A DNA stretch of 64,000 bases from Endomychus coccineus (lineage: Eukaryota > Arthropoda > Insecta > Coleoptera > Endomychidae): contig OY294068.1 of NCBI GenBank assembly GCA_958510875.1, positions 156,400,388 through 156,464,387 of the forward strand. The letters run 5' to 3'. The notes beneath the pieces were generated by a model. It did not search any database. It was not told the origin of the DNA and saw nothing but the letters and a program-made list of their open reading frames with translations. Each line of letters begins with the position of its first letter. Position 1 is the stretch's first letter. Shown here piece by piece: positions 1 through 9,544 of this stretch. The translations under genes were made by a program, and so were the position numbers.

Positions 1-243
1 TCTTTAAGACTGGTTTCCGTTTTCAGATTCAGTTTGTGTGTTAATTTATCAACATACACTTTATTTGCAACATCTCCATCATCATTCGGTGATTTTACGT
101 TACACAATCTACGATTTTCCATATCATAACTTCCATCGCTCGTTAGGAATAATCCTTGTCCGTGAACTTGTTTGAAATTATTATTAAATACATTTGTATC
201 ATATATCCACATGGAAGAGGAGGCTCTGCCAAACTTATCCATT
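1..243 (-). CDS. Partial virus-like ORF with fibre/collar-type repeat motif
   Basis: Reading the minus strand, an ATG at 243-241 opens a frame of about 80 codons with no stop before the window edge, so the protein is 3'-truncated by the window. Its start overlaps the stop of the preceding ORF in the octamer ATGGATAA, a very tight packing typical of viruses and unusual for insect genes. The N-terminus begins MDKFGR. Further on is a segment reading LCNVKSPNDDGDVANKVYVD, which resembles the '(A/V)xNKxYVD' phrase found in phage and virus fibre or collar proteins. The fibre role is inference from that phrase and from the neighbours (packaging ATPase, capsid-block-like gene). No domain is demonstrated. 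It could equally be an uncharacterised structural protein. Confidence 0.6.
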
Positions 244-1290
244 GAAACCATCTTTATAACTGAGATGAATTTGTCTTACACCTGGTTTTTGTTCAATTAC
301 CCCTGCCTCTATCAATTCTTCTATTATAGAGATTATCTCATTGTGATGATTATGGTTACCTGCATGCGAGGATGCAACAAGAAGTCTCAGTCTATCCACA
401 ATTTCGTTAACGTCATCCCAATAAACATATTCGATAGGTTTCTCGTTATATTCAAGCATATCATTTTTGATATATGCACTTCCAGTGTATGTTTTGGCTC
501 TGGGTCTTTTCATGGAATTAATCAAAGGTTTCAGTACATTTTTGTATTTTACAATGTTTCTTATTCGATCAGCTGGATCGTTATTACGCCTATGGGCACT
601 AGTCATTTCCATCATTTGACTGTAATTTTTCCCATCTTCCACAGTGTAAGTATCAGGTAGAACATCTCTATAAAATATCAAATTATACAGTCCTGTGGTA
701 CCCTTGAACGGAGTACCCTTGATAGTTATATTACTCTCACTATCAATTTCTATAGGTTGATTACCCATGAACCATTTGTCTAAAGTTGAATTATATTGCA
801 AACCCATTTTATCATCATATCTCTTAACATCATCATCCAATAGGAATCCTTCCAAGTAATAACGTGCTAATGTGGGGTATTGTTGCAGAAACTCCTCTGT
901 AGCCGCTGCATTATCTTTCTTATGTTTTCTGAATTCTTCACGAATCTGATCGATAGTAGGTTCGGGTGTAAACACATCCTCCTCAGTATCTTGGGGGTTA
1001 TATACGAATTCTTCACCTTCAGTTACAATATTTGGGATTGGTATGTTCTCCATTTGTGTTGCTGTAGAAACAATACTTTTAGGTTTAACCAACGAATTTT
1101 GTTTGATTATTTCAGCATTTCTCGCAATTTCCTCCAGAGGTTTAGATACATTCCTGAACATATTATCTAGAATCTCATCATTTTCAGCTTTACCCAATTT
1201 CACAGCCATATATTTTTTCCTCACAACGTTTGCTAACTCCCAAATTTTTTTCTTCAATTGTTGTTTTTTCTTTAGCACACCCACGTCCAT
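235..1290 (-). CDS. Virus-like protein of 351 aa, possibly DUF8207 family
   Basis: This intact single-exon ORF lies 42 bases downstream of the ATPase ORF on the same strand, and its last codons overlap the next gene. The first ~70 residues are lysine-rich and likely helical (LKKKQQLKKKIWELANVVRK). The middle has a low-complexity acidic/proline stretch (residues ~85-115). The C-terminal half holds a conserved-looking block with DKWFMGN, TTGLYNLIF, and near the end YWDDVNEIVDRLRLLVASSH followed by a helix IISIIEELIEAG. I associate the 'WDDxNELVDRLRLLxAS' block with a family of uncharacterised proteins (DUF8207) multiplied in insect and cnidarian genomes. That is from memory and not verified. 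Function is unknown. Company with a packaging ATPase suggests a virion or mobile-element protein. Confidence 0.7.
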   Translation of the reverse strand: MDVGVLKKKQQLKKKIWELANVVRKKYMAVKLGKAENDEILDNMFRNVSKPLEEIARNAEIIKQNSLVKPKSIVSTATQMENIPIPNIVTEGEEFVYNPQDTEEDVFTPEPTIDQIREEFRKHKKDNAAATEEFLQQYPTLARYYLEGFLLDDDVKRYDDKMGLQYNSTLDKWFMGNQPIEIDSESNITIKGTPFKGTTGLYNLIFYRDVLPDTYTVEDGKNYSQMMEMTSAHRRNNDPADRIRNIVKYKNVLKPLINSMKRPRAKTYTGSAYIKNDMLEYNEKPIEYVYWDDVNEIVDRLRLLVASSHAGNHNHHNEIISIIEELIEAGVIEQKPGVRQIHLSYKDGFNG

Positions 1291-1320
1291 GCTGAGCGGG
1301 TTGTCTATTTCAAATGAAAG

Positions 1321-1330
1321 TATATATACA
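1321..1330 (-). promoter_or_regulatory. TATA-like box before the 351-aa ORF
   Basis: TATATATA lies in the 42-base gap between the ATPase stop and the ATG at 1290, about 30 bases upstream of that ATG on the minus strand. A box in so small a gap suggests each gene of the block has its own promoter, as in many DNA viruses. Could be chance in AT-rich sequence. Confidence 0.35.
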
Positions 1331-1332
1331 TG

Positions 1333-2058
1333 TTAGATGTATATATAACTATCAAAACCTTTGCGATAACGTCCTTTGTTCATATCACAGTCTTTGTTTA
1401 TCATAAGGAATCCATATTTATCTTTCCAACATACGCTACATATCTCTTTGAATTTTTCGAGTGACATGTCGGTACTTACATGATCGGTGAATATATGTTT
1501 CAAATTGAGCTCATCCTGTTTGAAAATAATCAAGCAATTGGCATTGTCGCGCAATCCATGTTTTGGACATTTAGCAAAAGACTGGCAAAGATAGAAACTA
1601 TCAATTGAGTTGTGTCTCCCTCTTGAAAAATAAGCACGAATTTTCTGCTGTTTCTCAAACATCACGTCATCGAATATTATTATCGAATTAGGCCTCGCTT
1701 CTGTGGGGTCTATGACCTCATCACTTTCGGTACAAGGAAAATATCCAAGCCCCTCAATTTTCTTCAATGTCTCCTTTAGTAACTGGTATTTTGGTTGGTG
1801 TAAAGACTTTGAATATATGTACACGTTTTCAAATTTCAGGCCGTTAGCATCCAACAATAGAGATAACATCACATTTGTTTTCCCACAATTACTTGGACCA
1901 CAGATTATTGTTCGTAGAGTATTAGGCAGCAAAGAGCTGTGACGTTGTGGTTGTTCAACATTCTCATTGCTTGACCCTAAGTTCATAATACTCAACGAGT
2001 CTTTTTGCTTAACAATCTTCATCATGCCTGAAGGCGAATCGAAATCATACTGGAACAT
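1333..2058 (-). CDS. Packaging-type ATPase (A32-like / FtsK-HerA class) of a virus-like element
   Basis: An intact 241-codon ORF. Near residue 55 is a Walker A motif, GPSNCGKT, preceded by a hydrophobic strand (LRTIIC). A Walker B motif, IIIFDDV, lies about 75 residues later. Further on are YLCQSFAKCPKHGLRDN and LIIFKQD, which fit the sensor/arginine region of the virus A32-like packaging ATPases (FtsK-HerA superfamily). Such enzymes translocate DNA into preformed capsids. The length of ~240 aa suits the family. No introns or stop codons interrupt it, so it is either recent or maintained. Polinton/Maverick-like or adintovirus-like elements are the obvious hosts for such a gene, but no polymerase or integrase is in view, so the element type is inference. 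Confidence 0.8.
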   Translation of the reverse strand: MFQYDFDSPSGMMKIVKQKDSLSIMNLGSSNENVEQPQRHSSLLPNTLRTIICGPSNCGKTNVMLSLLLDANGLKFENVYIYSKSLHQPKYQLLKETLKKIEGLGYFPCTESDEVIDPTEARPNSIIIFDDVMFEKQQKIRAYFSRGRHNSIDSFYLCQSFAKCPKHGLRDNANCLIIFKQDELNLKHIFTDHVSTDMSLEKFKEICSVCWKDKYGFLMINKDCDMNKGRYRKGFDSYIYI

Positions 2059-2075
2059 ATGTTAATAAGCATTTG

Positions 2076-2085
2076 TTTATATACT
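2076..2085 (-). promoter_or_regulatory. TATA box upstream of the ATPase ORF
   Basis: AGTATATAAA on the minus strand, about 18-27 bases before the ATPase ATG at 2058. This is a good TATA match, and the second TATA-like site found immediately before an ORF of this block. Confidence 0.4.
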
Positions 2086-2181
2086 AGATGATGATGTTAT
2101 ATTGTGTATGTCTGATCACGCGGTTAGGTACTTCTACGCTTCTCTCAAAATCAGGTATCAAATACATGTTAAATAGGTATG

Positions 2182-2744
2182 AATGTTGAAACACGTGTCT
2201 GGATATTGGAACACGTGTCTGAATGCTGAAACACGTGTCTGAATGTTGAAACACGTGTCTGAAACACGTGTCTGAAAGCTGAAACACGTGTCTGAATGTT
2301 GAAACACGTGTCTGAAACACGTGTCTGAAAGCCGAAACACGTGTCTGAAAGCTGAAACACGTGTCTGAATGTTGAAACACGTGTCTGAAACACGTGTCTG
2401 AAAGCTGAAACACGTGTCTGAAAGCTGAAACACGTGTCTGAATGTTGAAACACGTGTCTGAAACACGTGTCTGAAAGCCGAAACACGTGTCTGAATGTTG
2501 AAACACGTGTCTGAAACACGTGTCTGAAAGCTGAAACACGTGTCTGAAAGCTGAAACACGTGTCTGAATGTTGAAACACGTGTCTGAAACACGTGTCTGA
2601 AAGCCGAAACACGTGTCTGAATGTTGAAACACGTGTCTGAAACACGTGTCTGAAAGCTGAAACACGTGTCTGAAAGCTGAAACACGTGTCTGAATGTTGA
2701 AACACGTGTCTGAAACACGTGTCTGAATGTTGAAACACGTGTCT
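2182..2744. repeat. Tandem array of ACACGTGT palindromes with higher-order structure
   Basis: About 31 consecutive units, each ending in ACACGTGTCT. Four unit types occur: a 20-mer with GAATGTT, a 20-mer with GAAAGCT, a 20-mer with GAAAGCC, and a short 13-mer (GAAACACGTGTCT). They follow a higher-order order (short, GAAAGCC, GAATGTT, short, GAAAGCT, GAAAGCT, GAATGTT) of about 126 bp, repeated at least twice. Because 126 is a multiple of 3, all minus-strand frames stay open, giving three spurious ~190-210 codon ORFs rich in 'DTCF/RHVF/QTRV'. Every unit carries the E-box hexamer CACGTG. The array lies just upstream of the virus-like ATPase gene. Confidence 0.97.
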
Positions 2745-2837
2745 GAATGTTAAAGCATGTGTTGAATCATGCGAAAAAAAATGTGTATGAATGTAATACA
2801 ATCATTATGATTATTCACATTTTATTCCTCATTAGCC

Positions 2838-2965
2838 CATCATAGTTCGTGAACGATGATGACGTCATCATCGTTCGTAAACTATGGTCGCCGGGTTGAA
2901 TCAGTTACTGTCATTGGCTTGAAGCAGTGACGTCATCATCGTTCGTAAACTATGATCGCCGGATC
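2838..2965. repeat. Palindromes centred on TGACGTCA
   Basis: A perfect 26-nt palindrome at 2851-2876 (core GATGATGACGTCATCATC) is extended by imperfect arms (CATAGTTCGTGAAC / GTTCGTAAACTATG) to about 46 nt. One half of it recurs at 2928-2956. TGACGTCA is the CRE/ATF consensus and is self-complementary. The left arm recurs twice more at 3452 and 3779, so the unit is a local dispersed repeat. No gene is seen here. Confidence 0.85.
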
Positions 2966-3451
2966 TTCAATTCAATAAAACACCACTTACTCGTCAAATC
3001 CTTATGTATTCCGATACACATAAAGCTGATGTTCTCACCCACCCCAATTTGTATGCATCATATTGATTTTCCCTACATCAGCGGTAAATATTCTCTCTTA
3101 TCTCGAGTGTTGAAGCTGATAAAGTTGTCACATTCAGAATAACGAATATTCATTGATATCAATTCGTTGAATCTTCTTTCTTCATGTGGGTTATCAATCT
3201 CAAACTTGAAGAATCTCAAATGAGTCTCTACAGGTAATAATAGTCAAACATATTCAATTAGCCCCGACCAACACACACAGGCCCTCGTAGGCTCGCAAAT
3301 GATAACAATGTTGCATACAAAATAGCTTTAGGTTAGTTACATGGGAAATATCGATATTCTCAAATAAAAAAGGTAATAAAAGTGGGGTAATTTCTACAGC
3401 AGATATTTAACCTCAAAGATTCATCTGTTCAATGTCTGAGTCCTCATCGAA

Positions 3452-3948
3452 CCATCATAGTTCGTGAACGATGATGCCAGGCTGTTGAATCACGTGCTAA
3501 ACAAGTGTCTGAATGTTGATAAAGATCGCTTATGAAGATACTATAGCTCTACTCAATGTTCAGACTTTTATGAAGCATGTGTTTGAATGTCATATAGATT
3601 AGCGCTTATGAAGATATTCATATGATTATGTAAACCCGTGAACAAAAATGTGTTTATCATTATAATCTTTTACGCGAACGTATGGAGTTTGTAAAAGTCG
3701 TGCTGGTGAAGGAAAATAGTACAGATTGCTAATGGAGATATTTATATAATTATTATTGGTATTTTATTCCTCATCAGCCCATCATAGTTCGTGAACGATG
3801 ATGCCAGGCTGTTGAATCACGTGCTAAACAAGTGTCTGAATGTTGATAATGATCGCTTATGAAGAAAGATACTATAGCTCTACTCAATATTCAGACTTTT
3901 ATGAAGCATGTCATATAGATTAGCGCTTATGAAGATATTCATATGATC
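3452..3948. repeat. Two direct copies of a ~170-bp repeat, 327 bp apart
   Basis: Copies at 3452-3622 and 3779-3948 share CATCATAGTTCGTGAACGAT at the start, then GAATCACGTGCTAAACAAGT and GTCTGAATGTTGAT, ending around CTTATGAAGATATTCATATG. The middle contains a degenerate relative of the 2182-2744 array unit, so the two repeat fields share ancestry. No coding signal. Confidence 0.85.
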
Positions 3949-4697
3949 AATATCCACATCTATTCCTCATCATAGTTCTACCTCTCGGGGTGGTTGGGGA
4001 AATGAGTTCGATCTCTATAAAACTCCCTCGCATATATGTTTCCCATTGAAATTGATTGAATTTTATAAAAAGCTAACTATCCTATGAAGAAATGTGTGTG
4101 TCGATGAAAAATGTTTTATTAGTATATTTTTGCATACCGAAAAAATTATATTAGCACATCTATATGTTTAAGATGATTAAAAAATGTATTTTGTTATATA
4201 GCAGTCGAGCTGTACAGACAGTTCGTGATGCGTAACACCGCTTCGTCTAGATTCTGTATAGGTATTGGGCTACACCCAGCAGCAGCTAGATTTCGGATCA
4301 TATTATGCAATTTACAATCAATATGATTCGAATATATACATACTATATGTGTGATTTAAAATAAAGTATTCTCATCGCGTTTGAAGGTGATCGGCGTATC
4401 TTTCTTATCTCTACCGCAAAATATGATAGTGAATATTGTTCAACCTGCGACATAAACTTATTTGATTTATATCGGATAATTTATGAAACATACATGAATG
4501 AATATTATAGCGAATTATGTTTACTTCGGAACTAATTTTGGAAAAACATTTTATATATATTCATATTACTTTCGGATAACTTATGAAACTACTTTAACAT
4601 TGAAGGATCGCGCGCATCATTACGATAATTCCAAGTTGAATACATTGCTGTTGGACATGATTTAGCACGACCTTATCGCACAAGTAAGCTAATGATA
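3949..4697. other. Non-coding, AT-rich, diverged relatives of the 740-bp repeat
   Basis: No gene recognised. Fragments such as GCAGTCGAGCTGTACAGACAG (4201) resemble phrases inside the following 740-bp unit, so part of this stretch seems to be an older, diverged copy. Confidence 0.5.
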
Positions 4698-6177
4698 CAT
4701 ACTTATAATATTATAACGAATTTTGTACTCGCTAGTTCTAATCAAGTAAAAAGTCCTTAGATGATTTAATAGTTATTTCTGCAAACGCTTCATAATATCG
4801 CTATTATGAGAAGCAGCATTTTTGTAAACTATCGCATGTTAGATGTTATAACTCATACAAAACCCTGCGACTAACGGCATGTACAAACAACCCCACATTT
4901 CGTTGAAGAATCCTGCAAGGTAGATACCTCGCTGAAGACCTGCGTGATAGACATCATTATACCTGCACACTCTGTATAACCTCACATACACACCTGTCTC
5001 GTTGGAGATCGCGCCAGCTTCATTCAAATTCACATGACTAACGTCATACATAAACAATCTGTATAACCCCACATTCCATACCCCATTGAAGTCCCCCAAC
5101 TCCATTTTGTATACTAAAAAATAATTTCCATATATGTTTAAGATGATTGAAATCGCATTTTGTAATATAGCAATCAAGTAAGGTACAGACAGCTTGAATA
5201 AACGTTTTTGAAAGTAATTTCCTTATAAACATCGCGTTTGAGAGAGATGCAGAAGATATCATTTCTATACTATATATAACATTCCATCTATGCATTCAAG
5301 GAACAGCAGCCCTCCCATGATACCTCCGATGAATGCCCGGTCTCTTTCAAAAATCACGTGACCGACGACATGTACAAACAACACTATTTCAAAACCCTAG
5401 GACTATGAAGCCTCACATTCCATACCTCGCTTCATGACATACTTATAATATTATAACGAATTTTGTACTCGCTAGTTCTAATCAAGTAAAAAGTCCTTAG
5501 ATGATTTAATAGTTATTTCTGCAAACGCTTCATAATATCGCTATTATGAGAAGCAGCATTTTTGTAAACTATCGCATGTTAGATGTTATAACTCATACAA
5601 AACCCTGCGACTAACGGCATGTACAAACAACCCCACATTTCGTTGAAGAATCCTGCAAGGTAGATACCTCGCTGAAGACCTGCGTGATAGACATCATTAT
5701 ACCTGCACACTCTGTATAACCTCACATACACACCTGTCTCGTTGGAGATCGCGCCAGCTTCATTCAAATTCACATGACTAACGTCATACATAAACAATCT
5801 GTATAACCCCACATTCCATACCCCATTGAAGTCCCCCAACTCCATTTTGTATACTAAAAAATAATTTCCATATATGTTTAAGATGATTGAAATCGCATTT
5901 TGTAATATAGCAATCAAGTAAGGTACAGACAGCTTGAATAAACGTTTTTGAAAGTAATTTCCTTATAAACATCGCGTTTGAGAGAGATGCAGAAGATATC
6001 ATTTCTATACTATATATAACATTCCATCTATGCATTCAAGGAACAGCAGCCCTCCCATGATACCTCCGATGAATGCCCGGTCTCTTTCAAAAATCACGTG
6101 ACCGACGACATGTACAAACAACACTATTTCAAAACCCTAGGACTATGAAGCCTCACATTCCATACCTCGCTTCATGA
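4698..6177. repeat. Perfect-looking 740-bp tandem duplication
   Basis: Unit 1 is 4698-5437 and unit 2 is 5438-6177. Both start ACATACTTATAATATTATAA and end CCTCGCTTCATG, and I see no differences between them. Two overlapping minus-strand ORFs (112 and 83 aa) occur identically in both units and look like chance frames in this AT-rich repeat. Inside the unit are smaller internal repeats (phrases around CTGTATAAC and CCCACATTCCATACC). Near-identity implies a very recent duplication or an assembly artefact. Confidence 0.95.
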
Positions 6178-6301
6178 CATACCTGCATGACTAACGTTAT
6201 GTAAAACAATTACCTGCATCATATAGACTGCAATATACTCGCACTCAGACCGGATACCCTGCGGTTATATCTACAACATTAAAATCGCTTGTTCTCAATT
6301 C

Positions 6302-6375
6302 CTCCATAGCTGAGCGGTTAAGGAACCGGCTTTGGATTTCATTTCTCGGGTTCGATTCCCGTGTGTAGAGAAATA
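6302..6375 (+). other. tRNA-like sequence with pol III A and B boxes (SINE head or tRNA pseudogene)
   Basis: TAGCTGAGCGGTTAAGG matches the A box and D-arm of a tRNA. GGGTTCGATTCCC matches the B box and T-arm, at the right spacing. The T stem pairs well, but the acceptor strands (around TCCTCCA and GTGTAGA) pair poorly and the anticodon arm is irregular, so a working tRNA is unlikely. Best reading: a tRNA-derived SINE head or a decayed tRNA copy. Confidence 0.45.
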
Positions 6376-6720
6376 TTTTGATGCTGCTTTACATTGAAGT
6401 TCTCCCTAACCTCACATATTGCTTGCTGTCTACCTTGAACGATCTTGTATATACAGGCTGATTACCACTACTCGGTCTCCATCATACAACCATAGCAGAA
6501 GGGCCCCTAGCGGTCAGAGACCACACCCTAACCGTCTACCCAGGCCGGTAATACAGGGTCAGTACTTACCGATACCTGTCTGGGCATACAGCGCATGCAC
6601 GAGTGTATCACTGGTTGCCTACATCTGATAAGGCTCTCTGTCTGGCCGCCCCAAGTAAGCCCCTGCCTACTTATAGGATTATGAAAGGCAAAAGATAACC
6701 ATACCTCATTATCAATTAAT
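6376..6720. other. No gene recognised
   Basis: Relatively GC-rich stretch (GGGCCCCTAGCGGTCAGAGA and neighbours) following the tRNA-like head. It could be the body of a SINE, but no second copy is visible here. Confidence 0.3.
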
Positions 6721-6769
6721 GGGAGAAGACATGCTACTTATTCAGTGAGAACAGATGAAATATCACTAT

Positions 6770-7190
6770 CCTCCAAGCGAAAATACTGGCTATAGCACGA
6801 TGTGCCCAAACATTGCTAGAAGAAAGAATGCAAACCCACATCAGCTTATGCACAGACAGCAAACCAGCTCTTGCTGCTCTGGATAGCATGAAAATAACGT
6901 CAAGCCTCTTGTAGGGTCGCATTAACTCGCTAAACCATCTTAGCGAACACAAAAGCACACTGACTCTATTCTAGGTCCCCAGCCACTCTGGAATAAGGGG
7001 AAACGAAATAGTCGATTATCTTGATAGGTCACTATCCAGTGGGTGCCATCTCGAATAAACGATCCACTGTCCTTGTTTCCACTTGGTCAGACCTTGCCTG
7101 TCGTCCAGCTTGGAGGAAACACACCGACTTTTTATGAAAAGGGCTGGTGTGAACTCTGGAGCACATTAGGCGGAATTCCGTTCGGCATAA
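6770..7190 (+). pseudogene. RNase H-domain fossil of a non-LTR retrotransposon, copy 1
   Basis: One + frame reads LAIARCAQTLLEER, then CTDSKPALAALDS, then TLF-stop-VPSHSGIRGNE. This is the classic order of the RNase H domain at the end of non-LTR ORF2 proteins (catalytic D in CTDS, and the VPxHxGxxGNE block). Two tryptophan positions are now TAG (before GRINSL, and in LFW-VPSHSG), and other frames are needed on either side. RNase H would remove RNA from the RNA/DNA hybrid during retrotransposition. Clearly dead. A second copy of the same family lies at 8340-8850. Confidence 0.75.
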
Positions 7191-7199
7191 GGTGAAACC

Positions 7200-8190
7200 C
7201 TAAATTTTTCGACTTAGAAACCACTTTAAAATTGATAATTGAATGTAACCAACTAAAGGTCCCCTTTTCCAATACATTCTCATTCAAAATATATAAACTT
7301 ATCTGATTCCTGAGATTTTAACTTTCACTAATTATGTTAGATCGATCTTGATCTATATTGATAGTTTTATCAACTTGAAGTTCCAGTCTCATGAGATAGA
7401 GAGGCAGATGTAAGGTGAATTCGGTAACTTGAACTTTGTGCCGATTGAACGTGCTAACAAGCTGATTGACGAAGACGTAAACTACTCACATAGGATATCA
7501 TAATCTGACAAGAATTGTTGTCACATCAATTACATGAAGTAAACAATACTGCAGGAAAAACACGATAGGTTCGTTGGATGGATATGTCAAGATTGTAATC
7601 AGGGACACATTGTTTTGTTTGTAGAAGAACAATCGCTACAATGAAACAACCACAATTTAACATTCTCAATTCCGAAGCGGTAATTCAATTATTATTAGGC
7701 TGATACGGATTTGATGAACACAGGTAATTTCACTCAACGAAATTTAGGTTAAGCCTAGACGTCACCTTGGAACTGTTTGTTGCAAATTTCATCATTAAAC
7801 AAAGCGATAAAAGCAACCCTTCAGTTAAATTGAGAGCGGAAGTTGTTGCCGCTACGCGTGATCTTATGAATGTACTTGCAATCATTGTGACATGGAATCT
7901 AGCAACCAAAGTCCCAATTATACTGAATTTATTGATTCCGAAAAATTGGATTTACGATTTCTGCCATTTCAGCAATTCCCATTCCTCTCTATTCCTGTGA
8001 CAGAATTTTGTTTTATCAATCAACGTCGACTCGTTGAAGTTACTGTGGCACTCCCAAACTAGAACCTTTTCCAAAATTGACGATCCCAATCGTCTTTCTG
8101 GATCTTTCAGTGTAATGCAGTTTTACCACTAACAAGAAGGGAAACATACCTCAAGTCTCTCTTTGATGTAAAGCGTTTCGAGACGTCAAT
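7200..8190. other. Non-coding stretch, nothing recognised
   Basis: AT-rich sequence without a convincing ORF, RNA gene or repeat. It separates two related RNase H fossils and may be diverged remains of the same retrotransposon. Confidence 0.3.
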
Positions 8191-8339
8191 CAATATATGC
8201 CACCTTCTTCATTTGATTTCAGAAGACTGGGATGTAACAGGTCAGCTAATATCCCACCGGCTTCGCCAGCGATCTGGCTCTATTTCAATAAAATTACATG
8301 GAAAGGATTATGGAAGACAGAAAGTAGCTATATCTCATT

Positions 8340-8850
8340 ACCAATTAATGCAAGAAGACATGTCACTTATTCAATGAGAACGGATGGGATATCACTATTC
8401 TTCAAACGGAAATACTGGCTATAGCACGATGTGCCCAAACATTGCTAAAGAAAGAACTCCAACCCACAATAGCATATGCAGAGACAGCAAATCAACACCT
8501 GCTGCGCTGGGTAGCATGAAAATAACGTAATGGCTCGTATGGGATTGCAATAATACACTAAACAACCTTAGCGAACCCAAAAGCATACTGACTCTATTCT
8601 AGGTCCCAGCCACTCTGGAATAAGGGGAAACTAAATATCCGATAAGCTTGCAACGCTGGGATCCAAATTACCATTGATAGGTCCCGAACCAGTGGTGAGC
8701 ATCTCGAAGAGATGAACCACTGCTGGATCAGATCGCAACACTCGAATGAGTGGCAACAAGTGAACGGTGACATACAGTCTGAAGCACTTATTAGATCGCA
8801 CATTAGGGAAGACTGGCCTCAGCAATTAAGAAAGGCAAACTGCTGACACA
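8340..8850 (+). pseudogene. RNase H-domain fossil of a non-LTR retrotransposon, copy 2
   Basis: DNA from about 8340 to 8630 is visibly homologous to 6720-7010 (shared CTGGCTATAGCACGATGTGC, CACTCTGGAATAAGGGGAAA). From 8640 a frame reads LIGPEPVV, ISKRWTTAGS and KTGLSN, like the region after RNase H in insect non-LTR elements. Stops and frameshifts are numerous. The two copies diverge by many substitutions, so they are old. Confidence 0.65.
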
Positions 8851-8959
8851 GATATTAACGGGATATGAATCGTTTAACTCCACCTTCACAATATGAATCA
8901 GTGATTCACCCTTGTGCAAGGGGTGCAACAAAACAAAAACGACAATATAAATAGGAAAA

Positions 8960-9045
8960 ATATTATTCACTAAAAAAACTGGTAAAGCACTGGCGACCTT
9001 TCGACTACCAATTATCCATCGTCAGAGTAATAGTAAAATGTGTCT
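8960..9045. repeat. Diverged half of the 'TTTCGGCTACCAAGTAGCCATCATCAGAGTAA' hairpin family
   Basis: ATTCACTAAAAAAACTGGTA, then CTTTCGACTACCAATTATCC, then ATCGTCAGAGTAA, aligns with the left arm of the hairpin element at 40654-40829 and with 21828-22075. Only one arm is visible here. Confidence 0.55.
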
Positions 9046-9544
9046 GTTTGAATACTATTTGGTGATAATGATACAAACAACGGGTTAGCCTCAGCTGGAG
9101 ATATTTCGGAATTCAATGAATTGCTATTTCGCTTATAGATTTCCACCCCTTCTAAATCACTTAGATATTTGTCCGCACTGTGTTTTGAAAGTAACAAACT
9201 TTCATGAGAAGTGGTGAGATACACCATACATACATACATAGACACCGTTTGAGATAATCTTAGTAATCTTACTCAAGCTTGATAATCTGACATCTCCATT
9301 CATACAGCCTGGACACATACATCGAAAAGGTATTTTATTTCCTGTTCATTTAGCGCAAACTGTATATATTATTTTGTATATTGAAAACGTTATTGGCATC
9401 TAATTGAGCTAATGTTGAAAGAATTGTAGGCTTTTATAGTTTGCTTGCTTCGAAAATAGTTAATTGACAATTTCGATCATACTCGAAAATTTTATTTAAG
9501 TTAAAGATGAATTTCTACAACATATAATGTATTGTTTATTCTAG

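Noticed and set aside
172..1336. Plus-strand ORFs of 96-162 codons in the first 1.3 kb
   Set aside because: They are antisense shadows of the intact minus-strand virus-like ORFs.
2182..2744. CRISPR-like array
   Set aside because: There are no unique spacers. Units are contiguous near-identical repeats in a eukaryotic context.
2084..2801. Three overlapping minus-strand ORFs of 186-210 codons rich in DTCF/RHVF/QTRV
   Set aside because: They are translations of the tandem palindrome array in all three frames. The array period of ~126 bp is divisible by 3 and its units lack stops, so the openness is a by-product.
4839..6035. Pairs of identical 112- and 83-codon minus ORFs
   Set aside because: They overlap each other in different frames, have no recognisable motif, and are doubled only because the 740-bp DNA unit is doubled.
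6302..6375. Functional tRNA gene
   Set aside because: A and B boxes are good, but the acceptor stem shows several mismatches and the anticodon arm is not well formed.
1..9544. Upstream eag exons (PAS N-terminus)
   Set aside because: I looked for frames like TFLENIIRRSN and NESFCKISGYNR and saw none, so the 5' exons are taken to lie outside the window.
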